Shown here piece by piece: positions 12,382 to 24,189 of a stretch of 64,000 nucleotides of DNA; the first letter of the stretch is position 1, and every line of letters begins with the position of its first letter. Both the position numbers and the translations under genes were made by a program. The DNA lies in assembly GCA_029531795.1 (NCBI GenBank), contig JAPEIS010000003.1, positions 1 to 64,000 on the forward strand, written 5' to 3'. Below the pieces are notes generated by a model. That model saw nothing but the letters and a program-made list of their open reading frames with translations. It searched no databases and was not told the DNA's origin. Source of the DNA: Sclerotinia nivalis (Eukaryota; Ascomycota; Leotiomycetes; Helotiales; Sclerotiniaceae).

Positions 12382-13680
12382 CTAATCCTTTCCCGACTCA
12401 CATAAATCGGAATCAGAAAGTTCCGAAAGGGTTTCCTTGTTTTCAGAGGCTGTATCAATTTCATAAATGCCAGAGGGACAAACATGATCCTTGATCCAAT
12501 TAGGGGCCTTGCATTTGAAGCAAACAAAAAATAGAGCAGAAAGGTGAGACTTGAAATTCGGTATGAAATCAAAAGCAGCCGATTTTTCCCTTCCCACACA
12601 TTCTGGCTTAGCATTGTCATACAAAGAAATGGAACTCCTAGCGCGATTGTCAGGCAAGGGAGCTTTTCGACCAAGATTCCTGACCATTGTAGCATATTTC
12701 TGATTCACAATACACATCCTTGCATCCACATTCGTTAGGTAATTCACATAACCCTGGAAATCGAAGTAAAGGTCCATAATAGCTACTATCACAACTCTCA
12801 ACGAAAAAGAAAACTTCGAAGTGAATTCTCTTCGAAAGAAGTCTTCTGGTTGGTCAACTTCTATTACGAATTCCAAGAATTGTATATAGAATTGATAGAA
12901 AGTCATAATTCCCATTCGTAGAAATCGGAATTCGTCCATAGCCAATTCCTATCGATTAAATACAAAATAAATAAAACCAAAGTAATCCAAAACGCTTTGA
13001 TATATAACAAACTCCTTTCGAATCATTTTCGGCTTCAAATGCCATTGTACGTCACCAATAGTCCATCAGAAAATAGTACGAACTTTCACACCCTCGTCCA
13101 AATAATAATCTACATTATCCAAAAGTTTTCCTTCTGCAAAGAGTCTCCATAATTCGAAAAAAGAATTGACTCCATCACTAAAAAATTCAAGATCTTTCAC
13201 TCTCGCACTGAATCTTCCATAGAAAGATACTATAGATACTAATCTTCTTTCTATTGTAAGACCTTCTTTACTAGGTATAACAATATCGGGATCTTCAATC
13301 TATCGAGAATACCATTGTCGTATTCGAGAACAAAAGGGAGATCTATTATCGTTTGCATCAGGGAATCTTTCTTGTAAAAAGCTAACTAGAGCGAAATGAA
13401 TCTAGTCCAATTGTTCTAATATGACCTAATTTTGAACTCGGATTTCGTGGTTTTCTTTTTGTAGACTTTAAAGATTTATCATTCCGGTTATAAAAAGAAC
13501 TAATTCTCCTCGAATTGATAAACACAAAAGCAGACTTATAACTACCGTTTCGTTGATTCCTGCATTAAATCCAGGATCTTCTTTTTATCTAGTTTGTTCG
13601 ATTTGAACTTGTAATTCCGCTACAGCAGACTCAGCGGTAATGAACAAAAATATACAGGGTTTTCTCGAACAAATAGACAT
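12382..13680 (-). pseudogene. Element A gag relic
   Basis: The frame probably starts at ATG 13680 (MSICSRKPCI), soon after the leader repeats, and is interrupted by stops. The best preserved part (12945-12382, 187 codons) has the capsid-like MTFYQFYIQFLEFV and PEDFFRREFTSKF and a C-terminal cysteine cluster, C-x2-C-x8-H-x-C (CFKC...HVC), resembling a widened CCHC zinc knuckle. Gag would package the element RNA. It lies upstream of protease, as in other Ty3 elements. Confidence 0.7.
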
Positions 13681-13773
13681 AGCAATGATACCGATGAAAA
13701 TTCGAAAAGATCAATCAGATATATATAAAAAGTTTCACTAATTCAATAACCTCGATAAATATAACTAACTAAA

Positions 13774-13835
13774 TATTCTGGCCTTCTCAAAGGATATTCT
13801 GTCCTTCTCAAAGGATATTCTGTCCTTCTCAAGAG
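13774..13835. repeat. Three 21-bp tandem repeats in element A leader
   Basis: Units start at 13774, 13795 and 13816 and follow the pattern TATTCTGTCCTTCTCAAAGG plus A. The first differs by one base and the third has a changed end. They lie between the 5' LTR and gag, in the untranslated leader where packaging signals usually are. Confidence 0.85.
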
Positions 13836-13855
13836 TGCTAATGAGTTTATTATAA

Positions 13856-14110
13856 TATGACAATGATCTTAATTCAAAGCATAATAGAATAAATCAATTA
13901 ATCTATACTAAAGAATAACAAACTACTATACCAAATACAATAGAGTTGAGCCTTTTATGGTTTCCTCGGAGGGGACCAAAGCCCTAAGCGAATACAGGAT
14001 AAAATAAATGAAATAATAACCTAAAGCATTTTGGTCCCTTCGGAGGGGACCAAAAGCCGAAAGAATGGCCTAAGGCATTTATGGCATAATAGAATAACAG
14101 GATCGTCACA
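13856..14110 (-). repeat. 5' LTR of element A
   Basis: 255-bp direct repeat of 6731-6985, followed by target duplication CTTCC. A strong inverted repeat at 14029-14055 (TTTTGGTCCC, TTCG loop, GGGGACCAAAA side) would fold as a hairpin in RNA or single-stranded DNA. Confidence 0.93.
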
Positions 14111-14115
14111 CTTCC

Positions 14116-14972
14116 AAAAGCGAAACCATATATAACAATTTCTTTTGTTCTATATTGAAAACTACAAGATTGCTTTTCCAACAAATATATAAATCTATTT
14201 TCTAATCTTCGTATTCGCTTTATCGAATCAAAAAATCTGTTTTTTCATCTTTGAATAATTCAGGATTCTTCGTAGTTTATCATAATCGATAGATTGATAT
14301 AATAGAATTTGTGCCGATAGATGATTGGTCAAATTGTTCCCGAAAAGCAGAATTCTGAATTATTAATTTCACATTAGCTATATTGCTTAATTACAGATCT
14401 CCTTATAATGTATATATTTCTTATCGATATTGCTCTACTTAAACTAATATCCATTCTATAAAACTAAACAAATATTACATATATACAACAGTTTCAAAGT
14501 TCTATATATTAGTAAACATATCGAAAACAAAAATTGGATCTTTAAGATCTCTATCTTCAACACTGAAAAGCTCATATACAAATTATTGATAATTAAAGAA
14601 AATAGACTTAATATACTCTCGGAGTTCAGATATTATCTTTGATCGAATTAGAAGTATCGATGATTTTGATGAAATTGATTGAATAATATCCAATATAATG
14701 ATAAATTATTTAAAACAATCTTAAAAACTAAAATATAATTATGGAATCTTTGATTTCGAATATATAATAATATAATACTAATTAAATCAAAGTCTAGATC
14801 TGAATCTGGATCTGGATCTAAATCTGGGTTGGAATCGAATTGAAACATTGTTTATTATTTATCGACATATTGATAATCGAAGTTTCCGAATATTTCGTGA
14901 AATTGATTATTTGGCAAAACTAGATTGTCTTTCCCGTTCAACAATAGAGTCTTTATAAAGGATAGAATATAC
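14116..14972 (-). pseudogene. Element B gag N-terminal relic
   Basis: This is the part of element B between its 5' LTR and the insertion point of element A. A short minus-strand open stretch (14848-14648) starts MFQFDSNPDLDPDPDSDLDFD, an acidic Asp-Pro repeat, and soon loses sense. It is gag or leader by position only. Confidence 0.45.
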
Positions 14973-15118
14973 TATCACAATGATGATAGAGTACTTTAAG
15001 ATATGATGATATTCTACAAAGAAAGAAGAAGATACTAAGAAAAGCACCGACTATATAGGGGATGGATGCCTTAGACAGCCATGCAGACTAGCTAGGAACG
15101 GGTTACGAACCCGTGACA
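14973..15118 (-). repeat. 5' LTR of element B (146 bp)
   Basis: Same length as 460-605, beginning TATCAC and ending GTGACA. The following ATAAG matches the ATAAC before the left LTR at four of five bases. Confidence 0.85.
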
Positions 15119-18100
15119 ATAAGAAAAGATCGAAAATCTATATTATTGAATTAGCTTATTATCCGATTATTCTGGGGTTGGCTTAGTTAAAGAAATACGA
15201 TCCCTATATCGGATTCGTATTCAATATCTTTCGTTTCGATAACAAATTCTATTGGAAGTTTTGTAATATACTTATGCAACCATCGAGTGTCTAAGCTTTA
15301 TTCGATATTTTTGTTAAAGTTTGTTCTATTTATTTATTGCTTTGTTTTGAAATATTAAAGAAAAGAGATATAGTAAGTATTTCAATCCGAACTTGCTCGA
15401 TGTATATTCGTCGAGATTACAAGATATTCCAAGCTAATATCGATTTGATAGATCGAATCCTGAAAGAAAAAGAAGATTTTGTTCCCGAAAATCTATTTGC
15501 TGAATTCCGATTATGGATCGATGTATTTTCTTTATATAATACTAACAAACTACCTTTATATCGTTTATATGATTATAATATCTGATTATAAAATAGAATT
15601 AAATTATTGTTTGAAGCTCTGTATTTAATATCTCAGAATGAATTGAAAACTTTACAAAAATAATTAAGGGAAAACTTAGTAAAAGGATTTATTCGATTGA
15701 ATTCTTTTGTTTCTATTTCGTCTATTCTATTTGTTAAGAAATTTAATAATGGTTTTCGATTTTGTATAAATTATTGTATATTGAATAATCTATCTGTAAA
15801 AGATCGATATCCGTTGCCCTTAACCAAAGAATCCTTGAATAATCTAAAAGGGATGAAATATTTTATGAAAATAGATATCATCTTAACTTTCAATAATATT
15901 CGAATCAAGAAAGGATAAGAATACCTGATTGTATTCTGTATCTGATTCGATTTATTCGAAACCTTGGTTATACTGTTCGGGCTGATCAGAGCTTCAATAA
16001 TGTTTTAACGATTTATCAATAATACTTTGAGAGAATATCTGGATATATTCTGCATTGTTTATTTGAATGATATTTTGATCTATAGTAAGATCTATTCTGA
16101 ATATATAAAGTATATACAAAAAGTATTAAATGCTTTAAAGAAAACTGAATTATATGTTAATTTATCGAAATGCAAATTTCTGAAATCTGAAACGAAATTC
16201 CTGAATCTAATTGTAAGTCAAAAGAAGATCCGAATAGATTTAACCAAAATTAAAATAATAATTGATTGGAAAACGCTGAAGAATTTGATAGATGTACAAA
16301 TATTTATAAGATTTAGTAATTTCTATTGGTGCTTTATTCGCGATTTTTCTTCGATCATTTGTTCGATAATAAATCTGATTAAGAAAAATGTAACCTTTCA
16401 ATAGGATCCTATTTGTAAGAAATCGTTCTCGAGTTTGAAAGCTGTATTTATAATGATATCTGTATTAGCCTTTTTCGATTGGGAAAAGGATATGATTTTA
16501 AAGATGGATATATCGGATTATGTATCTGTTGGAATCCTTTCTCAATACAATGACGATGGGATTCTGAAACTTATTGTATATTTCTTTAAGAAGTATTCGA
16601 TTACGAAATGTAACTACAAGATTTATAATAAAGAATTATTAGCAATTATCTGCTATTTCGAAAAATAACAATCCGAATTAAAAGGTGTTTTTTCTTCGAT
16701 CAAGATCATCACAGATTATAAAAATCTAGAGTATTTTATGATTACAAAACTATTGAATTGTTGTCAAACCTGTTAATTTGAATTTCTATCTTGTTTCAAT
16801 TTCAAGATTATATACTATCCCGGAAAGCAAGAAGCGAAACCCGATACTTTGATTAAAAGATCAAAGGATTTGTTTAAAGAAAGGAATGAATACTTTCTTT
16901 ATCAAAATCAGATTGTTTTGAAAATTGAAAATCTAAATACAGATTTGTTTCCTATTGTTAATTCAAAGAAGAAAGTTCATTTCGCGATTACAATCCATAA
17001 TCAAATCTGTATTGATATCCTACTGTCTATCTATAATCCCGAATCATTTGTTCGAGAACCTAAATTATCTGTTTGTGAACCTGAACTATCTGTGATACCC
17101 GATAATCCAATCCCTATCCAATAGCCTGAATCTATACAATTGGAATCCCCTAAAGAATTGAAACCTTTGCTTGTTAAAGCTTATCTATCCGATCTGTTTC
17201 CGTTATCGATCCTAAAGGCTTTAGAAAAGAATGCCGCTAGACACCCGTATATCATGTTATCTGAATGTACTGTGAATAATGATCTATTATATTATCGTAA
17301 GAAACTACTATTGGCCTGGATATTACGACTATGTCTCCCGTTGAGTGCGCAATTGTTATAGTTGCTATCGAGCCGCCCCGAACCGTAGAGAACAAGAAGG
17401 AATCTTACACTCTCTCCCGATCCTGTAACAAATCTGAAAAGATATCTCAATCAATTTCATTATCTATTTTCCGAAAAGCTCTAAATACAATACGATATTT
17501 GTTGTAATTGATCGATTGACCAAGATGAAGCATTTTCTACTTTGCCAAGGAATTTATAACTCTAAAGAAGTTTCCCATCTGTTCCTGAAGTATATATAAA
17601 AGTTTTACAGCTTACCGCAAACCATTATATTCGATTGTGGAATTCAATTTATCTTTAACTTTTGGAAGTATATCTATAAACGATTAAATACTATTTCGAA
17701 ACTATCAATAGCTTATCATCCTGAAACCGATAAACAAATGGAAAAAACAAATATAATACTTGAATAATACCTTCGCTTGTATATATCCTATCTACAAAAC
17801 AATTGATCCGAATGATTACCAATCACCGAATTCTCGATTAACTTTGTTTGGTTTGAAAACTCCTACCTATTACTGTTCTTTGCCAATTACAGTTTTCATC
17901 CCTGAATAGATTTCAAACCCGTTATACTTTCCGATCGTCCTAGAGTCCTGAATGTTGAGGAATTCGTCAAAAAGATGAAGTCGATTATCGATCATCTAAA
18001 GATCGAATTGATCATTAATCAAGCCCGTTATTCGAAGAATACCGATTCCCATTATTCGTCTACTTATCGATACCAGCCTGGAAATCTAATCTGGTTTAAT

Positions 18101-18543
18101 ATTAAGAATATCTGAATTTTTCGTCTCCAAAAGAAATTAGATTAAAAGAATTTAAATTCCTTTCGAATCCTGAAGATTATAAACTTGTATATCTATAAAT
18201 TAAAACTCCCTGTCTTTATAAGAAATCATTCGGTTTTTCATGTTAATCTATTATATTCTGTCAATAATGATTTTATCCCTAAACAATGTAATTTATTCTT
18301 TTCTTCTATTGAAGTTGAAGGTATTGAGCAATTCGATATAAAGGAAATCCTGGATTCCCAATAGAAATATCGAAGTCGTGGTAGCCCCCATTTGAAGTAT
18401 ACTATCCGATGGACAAGTTATAATACGTTTACCGAAAAACCTACGAAGTATTTGGAGAATGCTTAAGAATTGATCCGTAATTATTATTATCGTTATCTAG
18501 ATAAATCTAGTCCCCTTAATCGTCTCAACGAAGTTCGACTCTA
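15119..18543 (+). pseudogene. Element D pol relic: protease end, RT, RNase H, integrase, chromodomain
   Basis: This continues the protease begun at 220. In order on the plus strand: 15124-15250 protease C-terminus (YYPIILGLA, a stop where W is expected, LKKYDPYIGF); 15337-15590 pre-RT (DVFSLYNTNKLPLYRLYDYNI); 15697-16404 RT ([28 protein letters not shown] where YxDD is expected); 16435-16668 RNase H (ILKMDISDYVSVGIL, YNKELLAI); 16849-17361 integrase N-terminal region; about 17400-18100 a decayed integrase core; and 18315-18543 a chromodomain-like tail (KYTIRWTSYNTFTEKPTKYLENA). Many stops, mostly TAA, TAG or TGA from C-to-T or G-to-A changes, inactivate it. Confidence 0.82.
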
Positions 18544-18556
18544 AAAAGGGAAATAC

Positions 18557-18769
18557 TATTATAGGATCCCTGTATATAGTATACAAAGACTGTTCGGGTT
18601 CCGATTCATAAAAGTCAGATCTCAGATAAATGTAGGCTAGCCCCGGTCGGGGCTAATGCTATACATAAATGTATTTAAGGAACTATTCCTTCTGTAGAAA
18701 CATAGCTCTTCGAGCTACATCTTATTAATAAAAATGATTCCTGTTATTCTGCCTGTTGCCTCCGTGATA
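18557..18769 (+). repeat. 3' LTR of element D (213 bp)
   Basis: Inverted copy of the solo LTR at 21126-21338, both 213 bp. The polypurine-like AAAAAGGGAAATA precedes it at 18543-18555. It contains several hairpins, including GGCTAGCCCC/GGGGCTA and TAGCTCTTCGAGCTA. The 5' partner was lost at the telomere. Confidence 0.88.
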
Positions 18770-20974
18770 CTAATATTAGATTCTGTTTCATTATCAAATT
18801 GAATATGAATTGATTGATTTATCGAGAACGATTGTATTCATCGAATTAGATTGTTAGGCCATCTTTATTCTCTGAATCGATAAACTAAACATCCTGGGAG
18901 AACAGTATCAAAAGTATTTTTGATATCTATAATTAATAAAATAATTTTAAAATTTGAATTCAAGGTTATTTTTATATTATATATAAGGCAAATTGTAAGA
19001 TCCATTGATGAATATAAAGAAAGCATTCCGAATTATTGTTTGGTTAATATTTTGAGGATTATAGTAATCCAAGATATCTTTTTAGCGATCAAATGTTCGA
19101 GATATTTTTTTAGTACCGAGAATAGGGTTATTGATTTATAGGATTTGGGATTCGTATGATTTGATTTGTTTGATTTTGGGATGATAACTATAATCGCTGA
19201 TCGAAAGTATTCAGGGTAATAATCTATTTCAAAGTATTTTTGAAAAAGTTGTAAAATGCTAAATTCAATCTGTAACTATACTAACTACAATATTTTAGTT
19301 GAGATTTTGTTTATATCAAGAATTGTATTATTTATACAAAGAATAGTAGTTTGAATATTTTGAATTATAGTTTCAAAGAATAGAATAGAGCGAGTAAAGA
19401 TTATAAGGGAATCGAAAGAGATATTGTCAATCTCAATTGTATTTGTCAGTGAATTATTAATGAGTAGATCTTTTTTAGCTTGAATAATTGTAACAATAGA
19501 GTAATCTAAAGGATCTACTAAAGGAGGGGTTCGGTATATTCTAATTGATTGATATTATTTTGTTATTTTAAAGATATCCTTTATTTCCTTAACTGAATCA
19601 AATTTAGATAACCAAAATTCCTTTTTTGTTTTCTTGACAATCTTTCGAAGATTCTGTTTTGATTTTGTAAAGCTATTTGTTCGGTTTTCCTGAATAGTTA
19701 TTCGATAAACTTCGTTCCATTATAATTGATCTGTATTTCGGCTGAATGATCTTTGAATTGATTCTATATATACTAATTATATCGATTAAATAATATTCAA
19801 AGTTAGATTATCAAAATCAGAAATTGTAAATAAAGATTAAAGATTTAGATTTGTTAAGTTTTCTATTAATAAAGTTGAAAAAAGCTTTTTATCAAATATA
19901 TCAATTTGTAATCTTCAGATTGGATCTTGGAATTTTATATTTCAATTCAAAATTGTTAATAAAGATTTATAATCAAAAATTATATCAAGATAAAGAGTAA
20001 ATATTGTATTAATTATATATAATCCTAAAAGGAATACAAGATCAAAAATACTATCCAAATCATAAATAGCTTTATCGATTATAAAAAGAAGATTGAAAAA
20101 ATAATTATCTAATTAATTTATAAAAAGCTTTATAAAATTAAAGTATATAAAATAAAAAAAATCCTATTTTGTATAATAAAGATTCAAATCCCCTATAAGA
20201 AACATAGAATTAAAAAAGGAAAAAGATAAATTGAATAAATCTTTTATTGTTTGGTTTTCATTTTAATTGCTTTTAGGAGTATTGTAAATATTAATAATTG
20301 TAAAAGTAAAACCAATAATAGATTGAAAATATAGAAATAATAAATCCCGAGAGAAGAAAATAAACCGAAACTGATTAACTCGAATACCTATTCCTTTGCG
20401 AATATAAAATATTATTCGAGAACGGGTTTCCCAATTATTGAGTAATATGAAAGTTTCGTAAGCCAAATAGGATTTAGTAATTCAATATGAAATATCTAAA
20501 AATATATAAAGTTCTTGAATCAGAATTATATCAATATAAGAATCATCAATTAAGAAAAGTATTAATTCGTAAGAATTAATATTTCTAATTATATTAGCTT
20601 ATAAGATAATCAAGGGTTTTGAAGATATTCTTAGATTATATATTAAACGGGATCGAAAAAGAGATAGTATCCAATATAATGAAACGATTGGAAAGGTTGA
20701 AAAGGAATAAAGCTAATAAAAATAACATCTGGGTAATTCGAATTGAGATTGAAGAAACAATAAATTCTTCCATTGAAAAATCAGTTTTTGAAACTTTAAA
20801 GCACTTTGTATTGATATAAACTCTGATTCTAATTGCCTTTGATATTTTCTAGATAATTTGTTTTTCTGTTTTGGATTTGGGGCCTTTGATAGTAAAACAA
20901 AAAAAGCATTTAGAATTATTTGTTGAATGAAATCTATTGTAGTATAAACATCTTACTAAACAATTATGAATTAT

Positions 20975-21058
20975 ATTATATCTAATAGAATAATTTTTTT
21001 CCGTATACTCGATTGTATTATATCTAATAGAATAATTTTTTTCCGTATACTCGATTGT
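20975..21058. repeat. 42-bp perfect tandem duplication
   Basis: Two identical 42-bp units (20975-21016 and 21017-21058) lie within LINE F. The identity implies a recent duplication, younger than most of the surrounding mutations. 42 is a multiple of three, but the host frame is already dead. Confidence 0.9.
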
Positions 21059-21125
21059 ATTACAGATTCGGCACTTTTCAGAACAAAGGCAAACTCGAAT
21101 ATTGTACCATTGAAAGCATCAAATA

Positions 21126-21338
21126 TATCACGGAGGCAGCAGACAGGATAACAGAAATCACTTTTATTGATAAGACGTAGCTCGAAGAGCTACGTTTCTA
21201 TAGAAGGAACGGTTCCTTAAATACATTTATGTGTAGCGCTAGCCCCGACCGGGGCTAGCCTACACTTATCCAAGGTCCGACTCCTATGGGTCGGAACCCG
21301 AGCGGTCTCCGTATACCATATACGGGGACCCCGTGACA
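21126..21338 (-). repeat. Solo LTR, family D (213 bp)
   Basis: Begins TATCACGG and ends CCGTGACA, flanked by a perfect AAATA duplication (21121-21125 and 21339-21343). It is an inverted copy of 18557-18769, better preserved and GC-richer. Successive inverted repeats are visible: GTAGCTC/GAGCTAC, GCTAGCCCC/GGGGCTAGC, CCGACTCC/GGGTCGG and GTCTCCGTATA/TATACGGGGAC. Confidence 0.92.
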
Positions 21339-22340
21339 AAATACATTGAATTATCTTAGATTTGAAGACGATCCGAGAAGTATTAATTGTAATTCCTAAA
21401 ATCCGGAAATTCTTGAGAAAAGCTGTATATTGCAAAACTGGAAAACTCAAAAACCAAATAGAATTATATAAATTGGATTCTTTGCTTTGTATAAATTCAA
21501 TTGCTTGAATCGCTCACTGTCCAATATTATCATTGATAACCTCAAATATAGTTTCCGATTCGACTAAAACAATGATCAATTATTGTAAATCTCCCAGAAT
21601 TATAACAATTCGTAAAATATAATTCAATCGATAGATAATCTATAATTGTTATCGTTCGATTTTGCAAGTTTCGAATACTTTTTCAATTGTATTTGAAAGG
21701 TTTTCCAAAACTGTTAAGTCCATTAGAGAATTCGTACATAATATAAATTTAGTATTTATTATTTGAACTTCTTTAAAAAGATTCGTATTAATTTCTAATT
21801 GTCCTTTCAATACATTTAATACAACAAAGGAGCCAGCTTTTCAAACTAAATAATCGAGTCCGATACAAACAAAAAGACGAATATCGGTTTTGTTCAAAGT
21901 TTTAGATTGAGTTTTGGATTAGTTTCTAGCTTTTGAGGCTATAAATTGTATAACTGGAGTTACAATTTTCTGAGTATAAATAGAATCTTTAAGATATTGA
22001 ATTATAGTTTTTTGTTGTATAAGATTGGGATTTAATTAAGCAAAAAGGATAATAAAGAGTTTAATAACTCAAGAAGAATATGATTCATTGATATATAAAT
22101 CGAAGTATTTGTTTACAACAGAAAAGATATCAGTACAAAGTGCGATCAGAAGTTTACAAAATCGAACAAAAAGAACTCGAACTATTTCGATATTAAGATA
22201 TTCATCCCATAATAAAACAATAGGGCTAAAGATCTATTGATCTTCATTTGCTTTATTAGTAGCAACTTTGATTATATTAATCAAAGATTGAAAAAGAGAA
22301 GAAGTTGGAAAAACAAAAAACATAATAACAGAAACACATC

Positions 22341-22700
22341 TGTATAGCACCTGCCGGGACTGAAAAGTTTCATTTTTAAATCCTATGGATAATAAGAACG
22401 ATCGATTGATCAATGAAACACAATAATAAACGCGTTTTTCGAAAAATTCAATTCTTTGATAATGTTATATTTTAATATACGATCGATCATGGTTATAAAG
22501 AGAACTATAATTAAATCATATGATTATATTAGATCATATAATTTATAAAGGGCCGTATGAACTTCTTAAATATATATTTAAGGAATTTGTTCTTTCAATA
22601 TAGAATAGAAACAATCAAGAATAAGTTTTATCAAATAGACTAAAGTATTTTACACTTTGAACTATACCATTTGATACCAACAGTTTCCAAGAAAGATGCG
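22341..22700. other. Boundary between transposon block and gene island
   Basis: AT-rich, no frame or repeat recognised. Base composition rises toward the right. It may be 5' leader of LINE F or decayed intergenic DNA. Confidence 0.4.
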
Positions 22701-23830
22701 AAGAAACGAATGAATCATTTCTACTACAATCACTTCTCCGACTAGGGACGAGGCTGATGATGCATGGGTTCAAGTACCTGGAGTTTCACTTGCGTGAATA
22801 GACTAGCTATCAAATACAATGAAACTACTCACTCTTGACACCGAAATTCGACCTAACTGCCTTGACTTATGATTTACAGTGATTTTTTTATCTTGTGCCT
22901 TTGTCTCAGTTCGTGCAACTTTATCAATTCGGCTTTCTTCAATCTATCAATTCTACAGCAGCTGGTCGTCTACTTCCCCGGAGGTTATCTTCCATCTCCA
23001 AGACTGACCTAGCCCCCAATCACTGCAAGTAATCTATGATTTATAGAGAAGATACAGAATCCCGAAGTATTTAGAATAAAGTCCATCAAGAACAACTTTA
23101 GTGGGTTAGCGAAGCTACCTAGTTGAGGCGCGTGAATACAAACGGTAAAAGACAGGAAACATCTGACAGTGGAAATACAGCTGGAAGTGGAGCTACAGCT
23201 GTCAGACTTTATTCATCATGTTATAAGAGATGGCAGAATTGCTAAGACCGATAGTGGCAGAGGCCGTGTCGATCACACGAGAGGTGGATTTGGTGAAGCA
23301 CCAGCTCGTCTTCTCAACATCAAGGTCAACGTGCGGGATCGGTGTTGGTGTTCCAAAACCAAGCAATGTCCCTGCATGTCTGGAGTTTTTGCATCGCAAA
23401 GGGAAATTATTAGCTCATGTAGGGCTGCCCTGAACACAGCTGGACGAGGTCCAATTGGTGGTGTTCGTGGTGCTAGATTCGGAGGGATAGTGGTCCAAGA
23501 CTTGCTACAAGCGGTGCAGATTACAATCACCTATCGGGTTATGGGTCATCCACCATCAACATCATCTGGTCGCAGGAGTGATAGTCGTCCTCTAGGATAT
23601 CAAGGACAAAACTTTCTCACACCGGAACAGCGTCATATCCGTGACTTGCAGCAAACTAACCAATAGGGGCGGCCTGCTACACCCACCCAGCAAGGTCAAG
23701 GTGCTGTGCTGTGATTCCAGGCCAGGGTATTCCTACAGGGAATGCTGCTGGGCAGCAAGGTAATGGAGAGCAAACACCTGGAGACCCACATGGCAATCAA
23801 ACGTACATGCGTTTAAAAACCACTTTAGCT
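22700..23830 (+). pseudogene. Possible degraded protein-coding locus
   Basis: I do not recognise a gene, but composition here is clearly higher in GC than to the left, and protein-like stretches occur in shifting plus frames. Around 22720-22800 one reads TRDEADDAWVQVPGVSLA. At 23169-23666 there is a 165-codon open stretch rich in Gly and Arg (GRGPIGGVRGARFGG, SSGRRSDSRPLG). Around 23710-23810 another frame reads GQGIPTGNAAGQQGNGEQ. The frame changes suggest a decayed gene, possibly of low-complexity Gly/Gln-rich type. Alternatively the 165-codon stretch is chance. No splice signals that would join the pieces were convincing. Confidence 0.3.
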
Positions 23831-24189
23831 ATCTTGTCGCTTCTGGTCTTCTCGACACTTAGAATATATGAATAGCATACTTTTTCACACACCTCTTAAC
23901 TTCAATGCATTCTCTGTGACCAGTGACATAAACCATGAATTATTGTGCCGTAAACTGTTCCCACGCAGATCCACCCAGAATGCCCTGAGGTAAATGTCTT
24001 TTTTTCCCAATGTGGTAAGTTAACCTTAGCAATCTCGTTGGCGTATTCCGATAATCTTCGAGCAAGTTGTGATACATGGGAATTATGAGATGATCTCTCT
24101 TCAATGACTAAATGAGAAATCGGCGGGATGTATCTCGGCGCAACCTACATCCTACATCGGAAGGTTCGTATGTTCGTTCTTATGTTCGT

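Larger units (their letters stand above)
6731..14110 (-). mobile_element. Ty3/gypsy element A, complete with both LTRs
   Basis: A 7.4-kb element with 255-bp LTRs at 6731-6985 and 13856-14110 and a perfect target duplication CTTCC (6726-6730 and 14111-14115). On the minus strand the order is 5' LTR, a leader with 21-bp repeats, gag (13680-12382), protease (12247-11837), RT (11557-10922), integrase (9853-9377), an accessory frame (8145-7018), a polypurine tract and the 3' LTR. Integrase after RT places it in Ty3/gypsy. The LTR termini were probably TGTGACGAT...ATCGTCACA before TG-to-TA decay. This is the youngest complete insertion in the left block, since nothing interrupts it. Confidence 0.92.
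460..15118 (-). mobile_element. Ty3/gypsy element B, interrupted by element A
   Basis: Two direct 146-bp repeats (460-605 and 14973-15118) bound this element. Its coding relics read on the minus strand, so the right LTR is the 5' one. Removing element A (6731-14110 plus one copy of CTTCC) and the solo LTR at 1350-1759 leaves an element of about 6.9 kb in the order gag, protease/RT, integrase. B lies inside the protease of element D. Both B LTRs begin TATCAC and end GTAACA or GTGACA, as expected for an original TGTCAC...GTGACA terminus after C-to-T changes. Confidence 0.85.
18770..22340 (-). mobile_element. LINE F, Tad-like, heavily decayed
   Basis: The minus strand encodes a non-LTR element read from about 22340 down to 18770. 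ORF1 starts near ATG 22323 (MFFVFPTSSLFQSL) and has a cysteine-rich segment around 20850-20950. An endonuclease fragment at 20466-20263 reads LLNNWETRSRIIFYIRKG...SRDLLFLYFQ. An RT stretch at about 19350-18770 shows YYPEYFRSAIIVIIPKSNKSNHTNPKSYKSITL, then GMLSLYSSMDLTI and IDIKNTFDTVLPG. Numerous stops make it dead. It ends where the 3' LTR of D begins, so D probably inserted into it. A solo D LTR interrupts ORF1. Confidence 0.75.

Noticed and set aside
13774..13835. CRISPR-like short repeats
   Set aside because: Only three directly adjoining 21-bp units with no spacers, inside a retrotransposon leader in a eukaryote.
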